Source: Actinomycetota bacterium
GTDB taxonomy: Bacteria > Actinomycetota > Thermoleophilia > Solirubrobacterales > Solirubrobacteraceae
Length of the DNA stretch: 8,874 bases
Direction of reading: 5' to 3'
Assembly (NCBI GenBank): GCA_903970315.1
Contig: CAJCIJ010000274.1
Coordinates: forward strand, 1 to 8,874
Shown here piece by piece: positions 1-7,523 of the stretch (its first letter is position 1; each line of letters opens with the position of its first letter). The position numbers were made by a program, and so were the translations under genes. Below the pieces are notes generated by a model, which searched no databases, had not been told where the DNA came from, and was given only the letters and a program-made list of their open reading frames with translations.

Positions 1-305
1 GCCGCGCCGCCGAGTACATCGCAGGTGGCGACGCAACCGACGCGCTGATCAGCCCCGTCTTCGCCGATCTGGAGGGTCTGCCGCCGCTGCTCGTGCAGGC
101 CGGGTCACACGAGATCCTCCTGAGCGACGCAACCAGACTCGCCACCCGTGCGGCCACCGCCGAGGTCGCGATAACACTCCAGGTGACACCGGGCGTACCC
201 CACGTCTTTCAGGCGTTTGCCGAGATCCTCGATGAGGCAGACGCCGCCCTGGCCAGTGCCGGTGAGTTTCTGCGTGCCCACCTGCCCGCCGAGCCGCGGG
301 TGTAA
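1..305 (+). CDS. HSL-type alpha/beta hydrolase (esterase/lipase), C-terminal part
   Basis: This is the 3' end of a gene that starts outside the window; the open frame runs from base 3 to the TAA at 303-305 and gives the last 100 residues. The segment LPPLLVQAGSHEILLSDA followed by a PHVFQ motif is the C-terminal signature of the hormone-sensitive-lipase family of carboxylesterases. These are serine hydrolases of the alpha/beta fold that cleave short acyl esters or lactones. The His of PHVFQ (visible residue 68) should be the catalytic histidine. The catalytic acid of the family lies after the LVQAG strand; here that stretch reads SHEILL, so Glu37 of the visible part probably takes the place of the more usual Asp. 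The nucleophilic Ser (GxSxG) and the HGG oxyanion motif lie upstream and cannot be seen. The substrate cannot be inferred. The gene converges on the DUF427 gene. Confidence 0.85.
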   Translation, partial: RAAEYIAGGDATDALISPVFADLEGLPPLLVQAGSHEILLSDATRLATRAATAEVAITLQVTPGVPHVFQAFAEILDEADAALASAGEFLRAHLPAEPRV

Positions 306-388
306 CGGCGCCCCTACCACCCCGCTGGAGGCGGCTGCACCCCATCTCCCCCACCCGCGGCCCGGCGGTGCAACCGTCCGGTGAGCCG

Positions 389-405
389 GCTGCGCGGGGC
401 GCAGC
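389..405. terminator. Possible bidirectional terminator hairpin between convergent genes
   Basis: A perfect 7-bp stem (GCTGCGC and GCGCAGC) encloses a GGG loop. It lies 84 bp after the hydrolase stop and 8 bp after the stop of the convergent DUF427 gene, where a shared terminator would be expected. No U-tract follows on either strand, so it may stall polymerase weakly or be chance structure in GC-rich DNA. Confidence 0.4.
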
Positions 406-412
406 GGTCCGC

Positions 413-715
413 TCAGCCGATCGTCACCTGCTGCTTGTCGAAGGCGACGTAGCCGCTGTAATCGCGCCCGACGCGGTCAAACGAGTCTGGGTAGGGATTC
501 GGGTAGCTCCACCCGGCATCGTGGTGCGTCTGACCACCTGCCGCAATGTCGTGGTATTGCGCGTCACCCTTCCATGGGCAGTTGTAGGGGGTGGCGCTGT
601 CGCTGAACGCCTCCGCGTTGAGCGACGAGGGCGGGAAGTAGTAGTTGCCCTCGATCGTGATCAGGTCTGCGTCAGGTGCGTCGGCGACGACGATGCCGTC
701 AATGGATGCCTTCAT
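413..715 (-). CDS. DUF427 domain-containing protein
   Basis: This 100-residue protein consists of one DUF427 domain, a small family common in actinobacteria, cyanobacteria and fungi with no settled biochemical role. Recognisable family blocks are GNYYFPPSSL (residues 23-32), CPWKGDAQYHDI (46-57) and AGWSYPNPYP (67-76), the last followed by GYVAF near the C-terminus. There is no signal peptide or membrane segment, so it should be cytosolic. The ATG start is well supported by an AGAGAGGA ribosome site seven bases upstream (723-730). Its own promoter would lie in the 185-bp gap to the c-di-GMP gene, but I see no convincing -35/-10 pair. It is followed directly by a hairpin shared with the convergent hydrolase. 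Length is normal for a single-domain member. The family call is firm; the function is unknown. Confidence 0.88.
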   Translation of the reverse strand: MKASIDGIVVADAPDADLITIEGNYYFPPSSLNAEAFSDSATPYNCPWKGDAQYHDIAAGGQTHHDAGWSYPNPYPDSFDRVGRDYSGYVAFDKQQVTIG

Positions 716-871
716 GTCTGGGTCCTCTCTGGTCGTTCTGCGGCGCGCGCTGCTCGTCGCCCACGGTTGGCCTCTGTGCGGTCGACGTGATGGTCGCTAC
801 CGCGTGCTTCGCAGTTTCAGCGTAGCGGTGCGCATGGCCGGCGGCGGCCGAACCGAGGTCGCTGTCGTCGC

Positions 872-887
872 GGGCTGACCGCAGCCC
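872..887 (-). terminator. Hairpin downstream of the kinase/c-di-GMP operon
   Basis: A 6-bp perfect stem (GGGCTG and CAGCCC) with a 4-base loop begins 13 bases after the stop codon of the c-di-GMP gene. A second, weaker stem (GGCCG and CGGCC, 836-849) follows. No U-run is present, so this is a GC-rich, U-less terminator candidate supported mainly by its position. Confidence 0.45.
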
Positions 888-900
888 TGCCGTCTTGGTC

Positions 901-3039
901 CTAACCGACAGGCACCGCAGTTGGCTCGCGCAATAGGTCCGTAAGCTTCTCGGCCGGCATGGGACGGCTGAACAGATATCCCTGCGCGAAGTCACATCCG
1001 TACTCCACCAGCAGATTGGCGACGGCCTCATCCTCGACGCCCTCTGCGACAACGGTCAGTCCGAGCCTGTGGCCAAGCTCGATTGTTGACCCCACGATGA
1101 TGGCATCGTCGGCGACCGTCGCGAGCGTCGTCACGAAAGACCGGTCAATCTTGATCTCGTCCATTGGCAATTTCTGCATGTACGCAAGCGAGGAGTACCC
1201 GGTCCCGTAATCGTCGATCGAGAGTTTCACCCCCATGTCGTGCAGCCGGCCGAGCACAGCCGGCGCTGACGCCTCGATGATGGCCCCCTCCGTCAACTCG
1301 AGCGTCAACCGATCCGGCAGGGTGCCCCACCGGGCCAATGACTCGGCCACCATCCGGACGAGGTCCTCGCCATTGGTGAGGCTTCGCGCGGAGATGTTGA
1401 CTGACATGGTCAGATCAAAGCCTTCCTCCAGCCACTTCGCCTGCTGGCCGAGAGCGCTGTCAAGCACCCACCTGGTCACGGGTGCAATCAGATAGGTGCG
1501 CTCGACCTCCGAGATGAAGCTCGCGGGCATCAGCAGGCCTTTCTCGCGGTGCTGCCAGCGAATCAGTGCCTCGACGTCGCAGATCTTCCGCGTGGCGAGA
1601 TCGACCTTCGGCTGGAAGTGCAGGCGCAACTCCTCGCGTGCGATGCAGTGGCGAAGTTCCAGCAGCAGAGCAAGCTGATCTGCGGTCGTGGTCTCGTGAG
1701 CCGCTCTGAACACCGACTGACCCTCGCCGGAGCGCTTCGCGGCATACATCGCCAGGTCGGCCCGGTGGAGCAGTTCTGTGGTGGTGGAGCCGTGCTCAGG
1801 GAACAGGGAGATGCCGATGCTTGGGGAAACGTGGACACTCTCATCCCGTAACTCAAACTCCGTTTCGAAGCTTTCCTGGATTTTCCAGGCGATCGCGGCG
1901 GTAGCGGCCAGGTCTGTCGCGTCCGCAGGGAGGATCCCAAACTCGTCTCCCCCCAGCCGCGCAACGACGTCGGCCTCGCGCACCACGCCGCTTATGCGAT
2001 CGGCCACCTGCTTGAGCAGATCGTCACCCTGATCGTGCCCGAGGGAGTCATTGACGAGCTTGAATCCGTCGAGATCCAGAACCAGGACTCCGCGTGGCTC
2101 GCTCGCCCGTGTTGCAACCGCGATCGCCTTGGAGACCTGCTCATGAAAGAGCGCGCGATTGGCAAGGCCTGTGAGACCGTCGTGAAGAGCGAGGTGCTCC
2201 AGCGCATCGGTATGAGCCTTGCGCTCGGATATGTCGCGCACGGTCACCAGCGTCAACGGCTTCTGCTCGTGATAGATGTCGCGGCGCTCGATCTCCATCG
2301 CGAAGGTTGAACCGTCCGCGCGACAGCCGACCGTCTCGATCGAGCCGCCCGGTCCGTGTCCCTTGGACAGCCTGGCGCGTGCGGCGTCGCTGTCTGCGAG
2401 CACAGCGCGGCTGCCCGGCGCAAGCATGAAGTCAAACGGGTGGCCGACGGGCTCGCCCGCGCCGTATCCGAACAGTAGGCCGGCCGAGCGATTCATGGAC
2501 TCCACACGACCGGTTGCGTCCAGCATGAATATGCCGTCTGCCACATTGTCGAGCACAGCCTGTGTCAGCACGTCGCCATCGCGCAGGGCGGTGTTGAGCG
2601 AATGCAGCTCCTGTGACTGGATAAAGAGCTCGATCAGTGCGGAGACCTTCGCGCGCAGGATCGCGGGTACCACGGGCGTGAAGATGAAATCGACCGCGCC
2701 GCTTGCGTAGGCGTTGGTCACCTCTGCCTCGTCACCACCAAATGCCGTGACGAAGATGATCGGGGTGTGGACTACTCGCGAGGTCTTGCGAACCTGCTTG
2801 GCGGTCTGGAAGCCGTCCATTTCGGGCATGCGAACGTCCATGAGGATGATCGCAAACGTCTTCTCTGCGACGGCCTCCAGCGCGGCCCGGCCGGAGTTCA
2901 CCTCAACGATCGGTAGGCCCAGCGAGGTCAGCATTGCGCGCAGCGCAAGACGCTTGTCGGGATCGTCGTCGACGATCAGGACCGCCGGCTCCAACGGCGA
3001 CGCTGGAATATCCCCCTCGAGTTGGTCAAGACTCCGCAT
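901..3039 (-). CDS. REC-PAS-GGDEF-EAL protein (c-di-GMP synthase/phosphodiesterase)
   Basis: This 712-residue cytosolic regulator makes and/or degrades cyclic di-GMP. Domains in order: receiver (about 18-140), PAS (156-274), GGDEF (279-444), EAL (458-704). The receiver has the acidic cluster D24-D26, phospho-acceptor D68 and T98, but Thr121 sits where the conserved Lys normally precedes Pro. The cyclase has an intact GGDEF (363-367) and an RxxD product-inhibition site (354-357) five residues before it. The phosphodiesterase keeps EAL (490-492), N548, E581/E584, the DD pair 609-610, K630, E666 and Q686, so both activities look possible. I chose the ATG at 3039 because it overlaps the kinase stop as TGATG and has a GAGGGAG site ten bases upstream. 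An in-frame GTG at 3081 would add 14 residues. It is the second gene of the operon and probably takes its input from the kinase. Confidence 0.93.
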   Translation of the reverse strand: MRSLDQLEGDIPASPLEPAVLIVDDDPDKRLALRAMLTSLGLPIVEVNSGRAALEAVAEKTFAIILMDVRMPEMDGFQTAKQVRKTSRVVHTPIIFVTAFGGDEAEVTNAYASGAVDFIFTPVVPAILRAKVSALIELFIQSQELHSLNTALRDGDVLTQAVLDNVADGIFMLDATGRVESMNRSAGLLFGYGAGEPVGHPFDFMLAPGSRAVLADSDAARARLSKGHGPGGSIETVGCRADGSTFAMEIERRDIYHEQKPLTLVTVRDISERKAHTDALEHLALHDGLTGLANRALFHEQVSKAIAVATRASEPRGVLVLDLDGFKLVNDSLGHDQGDDLLKQVADRISGVVREADVVARLGGDEFGILPADATDLAATAAIAWKIQESFETEFELRDESVHVSPSIGISLFPEHGSTTTELLHRADLAMYAAKRSGEGQSVFRAAHETTTADQLALLLELRHCIAREELRLHFQPKVDLATRKICDVEALIRWQHREKGLLMPASFISEVERTYLIAPVTRWVLDSALGQQAKWLEEGFDLTMSVNISARSLTNGEDLVRMVAESLARWGTLPDRLTLELTEGAIIEASAPAVLGRLHDMGVKLSIDDYGTGYSSLAYMQKLPMDEIKIDRSFVTTLATVADDAIIVGSTIELGHRLGLTVVAEGVEDEAVANLLVEYGCDFAQGYLFSRPMPAEKLTDLLREPTAVPVG

Positions 3040-3056
3040 CACCGCTGCGCTCCCTC
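3037..3056 (-). promoter_or_regulatory. TGATG stop/start overlap and internal ribosome site
   Basis: The kinase TGA (3041-3039) shares its A with the ATG (3039-3037) of the c-di-GMP gene. A GAGGGAG element (3050-3056) lies inside the last kinase codons, ten bases before that ATG. This arrangement is typical of translational coupling and implies that the two proteins are made together. It also decides the start codon of the downstream gene. Confidence 0.75.
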
Positions 3057-5840
3057 GCGCGGCGCGTGGGCTGGGAGCCACTCGCCAAGCACCGCCAAGA
3101 GCTGCATCGTGTCGACGGGCTTTGACACATACGAGGAGGCACCGGCGTCGATACAGCGCTGGCGCTCCCCGGCCTCGACCTTCGCCGTAAAGGCGACGAG
3201 CGGCAGGTCTTCGAGATCGGGCAACTCACGCATCGCGCGCATCGTGGCGTACCCATCCATGCCCGGCATCATGATGTCCACCAGCACAAGGTCGATGTTC
3301 GGTTCCATTCCGAGAGCCGCGATGCCCTGCTCACCACTGGAAGCCGTTATCACGTCGACCTTTAGCCGCCCCAGTAGCGCCGAAAGGGCAAAGACGTTGC
3401 GGAAGTCGTCGTCGATCACAAGCACCGTCGTCCCCCCCAGGCTCTCCCCCGCCGGATTTGCCGGGGGATTCGCCGGCAACAATGCCGCTGGGCCCGCCGG
3501 ATCAGGATCATCGCCGTTGACGGGCTCGGCAGGCGCCCGTCCGTCACGGTCTTGAACATCAGTGGGATTGGGATCCTTGACGGCAGCAGCGGTGCTGGGA
3601 CCGTGGGAGGACTCGACACCTGCGGCCTCCGCCTTAAAGATCTGTGCGTCGGGCAGCGGCCTGGCGGCTGCGTCCGTGGGGAGAGTGACCGGGAGGTACA
3701 CCGTGAAGGTGCTGCCCTCGCCAAGTGTGCTGCGTAGCGTGACCTCACCGCCGAGCAGCTCGACGAGCTCGCGGGTGATTGACAGCCCGAGCCCCGTGCC
3801 ACCGTACATCCGGGCAGCCGATCCATCGGCTTGCGCAAATGCCTCGAAGACGAGCTCCTGCTTGTCCTCGGCAATGCCAATGCCGGTATCGGTGAAAGTG
3901 ATTGCTATCACGGTGCGCGCTCCGGCCAGAAGCTCATTGGCGGAGTTCCATCCGTCTTGAGCCAGCCCCACGTGCACCGCCACGTCACCCTGCGGAGTGA
4001 ACTTGAGTGCGTTCGACAGTAGGTTCTTCGCCACCTGGCGAAGGCGACTGGCGTCGGTGGACATCGTGGACGGCACATCACTGTCGCACTCGACCGAGAG
4101 CGTCAGACCCTGCTTTTCGGCAAGCGGTCGGAACTCGCGGTCGATCCCCGCCGTGAAGTCGGCGAGTGCGAACTCTCCGACGGCGAGTCGGACCGTGCCC
4201 GACTCGGCCTTGGCAAGGTCCAGGACGTCATCGAGCAGCCGCAGCAGATCGTTGCCGGAAGAGCGAATGGTCTGTGCATACTGCACCTGCGTCTCGGTGA
4301 GGTTCTGCTCTGTGTTGCCCTCGAGCTCGCCGGCAAGCATCAACAGGCTGGTCAGAGGCGTTCGCAACTCGTGTGACATGTTGGCGAAGAACTCTGACTT
4401 GTACTGGGAGGAGACAACGAGCTGCTCGGCCTTCTCCTCGACCAGTCGCTTGGCGCGCTCGACCTCTTCGTTTTTGCGCTCCATCTCGATGTTCTGCTCG
4501 GCGAGCCGCTCGGCCTGCCTGGCAAGATCCTCGTTGGAGTTGCTCAGCTCCTCCTGCCGAGCCCGCAGCTCCTGCGCCTGGGACTGAGATTGCTTGAGCA
4601 GGTTCTCGGTCAGGGTGTTCGCTTCGATTGTGTTGAGCACCACCCCGATGATCTCCACGAGCTGATCGAGGAACGCCTGGTGGGTGGGGCTGAATGCGCT
4701 GAAGGAGGCCAGCTCGATGACCGCTCTGACCGAGCCCTCAAAGAGGACCGGCAACACGATGATGTTCAGGGGCGCCGAGGAGCCCAGGCCCGAGTTGATC
4801 ATCACGTAGTCCGGCGGGACATCGGTCAGCAGGATGCGCTTTTTCTCCACGGCACATTGACCGACGAGGCCCTCGCCGAGGCGGACCCGCGTCGACAGGT
4901 GCTTGCGCTCCTGATAGCCGTAACCGGCCTGGTAGAGCAGCAGCGGGTCACCGACCTCATCGGCAGCTACCAGCGTGTAGAAAACGCCGTGCTGCGCCGA
5001 AACCAGTGGCGCCAGCTCCGAGAGGATCACGCTTGAGACCGTGTTCAGATCGCGCTGACCCTGCAGCGTCCGCGAGAAGCGCTCGAGGTTTGTCTTCAGC
5101 CAGTCCTGCTCGGTGTTCTGACGCGTGGTCTCCCTGAGGTTGCGGATCATCTCGTTGAGCTTGTCCTTGAGCACCGCCACCTCGCCGCTGGCCTCGACTC
5201 CCACCTGACGCGTCAGGTCGCCGTCGGTAACCGCCGTCGCGACCTCCGCAATCGCTCGAACCTGGTTGGTGAGGTTCGCGGCGAGCTGATTGACGTTGTC
5301 GGTCAGGTCCTTCCACACTCCCCCAACCTCGGCCGACTGTGCCTGGCCGCCGAGCTTGCCCTCCACGCCGACCTCGCGGGCCACCCGGGTCACCTCCGAC
5401 GAAAATCCGTTGAGCTGATCGACCATGGCGTTGATCGTGTTCTTGAGCTCGAGCACCTCGCCGTGCGCGTCGGCTGTGATCTTCTTGCTCAGGTCGCCAC
5501 CGGCGACGGCGCCGATCACGCGCTGCATGTCCGTCGTCGGGCTCACCAGATCGTCGATCAAGCTGTTGACCTGGGTCACGGTCTCGGCCCAAACGCGGTC
5601 CGGGCCACCCAGGATAACGCGCTGGGACAGCTTGCCTTCCTTGCCCACGGCCTGTGTCACCCGGGCGACCTCAGTGCTGAGGTTCTCGTTGGCCGCAAGG
5701 AGGTCGTTGAGGGCGTCGGCGATCTTGCCCGGCACACCGGTCCAGTCCACAGGCATCCGTGCGCCGAGGTGGCCGCTCCTGACTTGCGAGAGCGTGCCGA
5801 GCAGCAGCGGCTGATCGAGCTGATCCTGGCTGGCAGTCAC
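3039..5840 (-). CDS. Soluble poly-HAMP/GAF hybrid histidine kinase
   Basis: This 933-residue sensor kinase carries a C-terminal receiver. There is no signal peptide or hydrophobic segment, so it is cytoplasmic. Order: five HAMP-like units at about 46-residue spacing (14-238); GAF (262-405); Glu/Arg/Gln-rich coiled coil (405-480); HisKA with SHELRTP, phospho-acceptor H490; ATPase with N606/N610, DTGIGI (651-656) and GGTGLGL (680-686); Pro/Ala/Asp-rich linker (719-804); receiver with D810-D812, D855, T885 and K907. All kinase and receiver residues are present, so H490 can pass phosphate to D855. Poly-HAMP without membrane anchors resembles fungal group III (Nik1/Os-1) osmosensing kinases and related actinobacterial proteins; the signal here is unknown. 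The GTG start is supported by a GAGGGAG site six bases upstream. It is the first gene of the operon and is translationally coupled to the c-di-GMP enzyme. Confidence 0.94.
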   Translation of the reverse strand: MTASQDQLDQPLLLGTLSQVRSGHLGARMPVDWTGVPGKIADALNDLLAANENLSTEVARVTQAVGKEGKLSQRVILGGPDRVWAETVTQVNSLIDDLVSPTTDMQRVIGAVAGGDLSKKITADAHGEVLELKNTINAMVDQLNGFSSEVTRVAREVGVEGKLGGQAQSAEVGGVWKDLTDNVNQLAANLTNQVRAIAEVATAVTDGDLTRQVGVEASGEVAVLKDKLNEMIRNLRETTRQNTEQDWLKTNLERFSRTLQGQRDLNTVSSVILSELAPLVSAQHGVFYTLVAADEVGDPLLLYQAGYGYQERKHLSTRVRLGEGLVGQCAVEKKRILLTDVPPDYVMINSGLGSSAPLNIIVLPVLFEGSVRAVIELASFSAFSPTHQAFLDQLVEIIGVVLNTIEANTLTENLLKQSQSQAQELRARQEELSNSNEDLARQAERLAEQNIEMERKNEEVERAKRLVEEKAEQLVVSSQYKSEFFANMSHELRTPLTSLLMLAGELEGNTEQNLTETQVQYAQTIRSSGNDLLRLLDDVLDLAKAESGTVRLAVGEFALADFTAGIDREFRPLAEKQGLTLSVECDSDVPSTMSTDASRLRQVAKNLLSNALKFTPQGDVAVHVGLAQDGWNSANELLAGARTVIAITFTDTGIGIAEDKQELVFEAFAQADGSAARMYGGTGLGLSITRELVELLGGEVTLRSTLGEGSTFTVYLPVTLPTDAAARPLPDAQIFKAEAAGVESSHGPSTAAAVKDPNPTDVQDRDGRAPAEPVNGDDPDPAGPAALLPANPPANPAGESLGGTTVLVIDDDFRNVFALSALLGRLKVDVITASSGEQGIAALGMEPNIDLVLVDIMMPGMDGYATMRAMRELPDLEDLPLVAFTAKVEAGERQRCIDAGASSYVSKPVDTMQLLAVLGEWLPAHAPREGAQR
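5127..5801 (-). repeat. Five tandem HAMP-like repeats coded in the kinase
   Basis: Two alternating versions can be seen in the protein. The canonical type carries GDL and GEVxxLK cores (residues about 104-146 and 196-238, with a degenerate first copy at 14-54). The divergent type carries EGKL and a VW core (56-98 and 148-190). Starts fall about 46 residues apart. This matches the alternating HAMP arrays thought to relay conformational change in soluble kinases. The unit boundaries are my estimate. Confidence 0.65.
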
Positions 5841-5889
5841 TTGATTCTCCCTCAGCGCACTGGGCGCCGCAATTGGGTTGGAGGATCAA

Positions 5890-5932
5890 GATTGGCGTCG
5901 CCATCCTGTCTGCGACCAATCAGGTCGGACAA
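5890..5932 (-). promoter_or_regulatory. Weak promoter/operator candidate for the kinase operon
   Basis: The 158 bases between the helicase terminator hairpin and the kinase start must hold the operon promoter. The best pair I find is TTGTCC (5927-5932) and CAGGAT (5903-5908), 18 bp apart, a poor match to sigma-70 consensus. Inverted 6-bp arms, GATTGG (5890-5895) and CCAATC (5916-5921), overlap it and could be an operator. A second small dyad, TCGGCA and TGCCGA (5968-5986), lies farther upstream. Confidence 0.25.
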
Positions 5933-5998
5933 GCGGCGTCAGCCCTAAGGCTCCCTTTGTACCGCTATCGGCAGCTTTGGTGCCGACCTTGACCCGGT

Positions 5999-6018
5999 GG
6001 CGCCGCTGACGCGGCGCC
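5999..6018 (-). terminator. Terminator-like hairpin after the DEAD-box helicase
   Basis: A perfect 8-bp, all-GC stem (GGCGCCGC and GCGGCGCC) closes a 4-base loop, 17 bases past the helicase stop codon. It is the strongest hairpin in the gap and is placed to end helicase transcription before the kinase operon. There is no clear U-tract, as is common for high-GC actinobacterial terminators. Confidence 0.55.
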
Positions 6019-6035
6019 CACGGGCCGATCGGGGC

Positions 6036-7301
<1,266 letters not shown>

Positions 7302-7332
7302 GCACTACTCCTTGGCGGCGCTTGGCCGCGTA

Positions 7333-7363
7333 CAGTTCGGGAGGCTATGGCTGACCCGAACTG
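7333..7363. promoter_or_regulatory. Inverted repeat flanking a possible helicase -10 box
   Basis: Perfect 9-bp arms, CAGTTCGGG (7333-7341) and CCCGAACTG (7355-7363), are separated by 13 bases. On the - strand the gap contains TAGCCT (7342-7347), a fair actinobacterial -10 (TAnnnT) about 40 bases before the helicase ATG, leaving room for the AAGGAG site in a leader of about 35 bases. No -35 match is seen. The dyad would place repressor half-sites on both sides of the -10; alternatively it forms an RNA hairpin. Confidence 0.45.
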
Positions 7364-7392
7364 CGATGCGCAGGACCCAAGCGAGCTGCCTC

Positions 7393-7413
7393 GCGGTCGA
7401 ACGGTTCGACCGC
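7393..7413. promoter_or_regulatory. Perfect 21-bp palindrome upstream of the helicase
   Basis: Arms GCGGTCGAAC (7393-7402) and GTTCGACCGC (7404-7413) are exact inverse complements around a single central G. It lies 91 bp before the helicase ATG and 110 bp after the chrA stop. It could be a dimeric regulator's operator, or, as a 9-bp stem with a 3-base loop, part of the chrA terminator; no U-run follows it. It shares the CGAAC/GTTCG core with the neighbouring dyad at 7333-7363. Confidence 0.45.
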
Positions 7414-7448
7414 ACCGAGAAAGCTAGCAGACCGTCCAGCGCCGCCTC

Positions 7449-7464
7449 GGGCCGGCACCGGCCC
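7449..7464 (-). terminator. GC-rich dyad downstream of chrA
   Basis: GGGCCGG (7449-7455) and CCGGCCC (7458-7464) form a hairpin of six pairs with a 4-base loop, 59 bases past the chrA stop. It is the first strong stem after the gene, so it is a reasonable terminator candidate. It lacks a U-tract, and the sequence is GC-rich enough for chance dyads. Confidence 0.35.
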
Positions 7465-7523
7465 AGGCAGGCGCCCCCGTGCCCCAGCTTCCAGCTCGGA
7501 CCCCGCCGCCCGCCATCGCCAAG

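Noticed and set aside
819..824. TACGCT on the - strand as -10 box for the DUF427 gene
   Set aside because: It has no -35 partner at 16-19 bp and would give a leader of about 100 bases; a hexamer of this kind is common by chance.
3040..3081. N-terminal extension of the c-di-GMP enzyme from a GTG at 3081
   Set aside because: The ATG at 3039 overlaps the kinase stop and has a GAGGGAG site. The extension lies inside kinase coding sequence and adds no domain residues.
3420..3630. Possible gene break inside the kinase because of low-complexity Pro/Ala/Asp sequence
   Set aside because: The frame is open throughout, and the segment joins an intact ATPase domain to an intact receiver. It is an ordinary flexible linker of a hybrid kinase.
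5463..5948. 161-codon + strand frame across the kinase N-terminus
   Set aside because: Antisense shadow of the HAMP-coding region, with no domain signature and no ribosome site.
7393..7413. LexA/SOS box
   Set aside because: The half-sites CGAAC and GTTCG are present, but separated by one base rather than the four required for the actinobacterial SOS consensus.
7347..7427. 26-codon + strand ORF (MADPNCDAQ...) in the chrA-helicase gap
   Set aside because: A purine-rich stretch precedes the ATG but only two bases away, too close to act as a ribosome site. There is no recognisable family, and the ORF overlaps the inverted repeat and the palindrome, which explain the sequence better.
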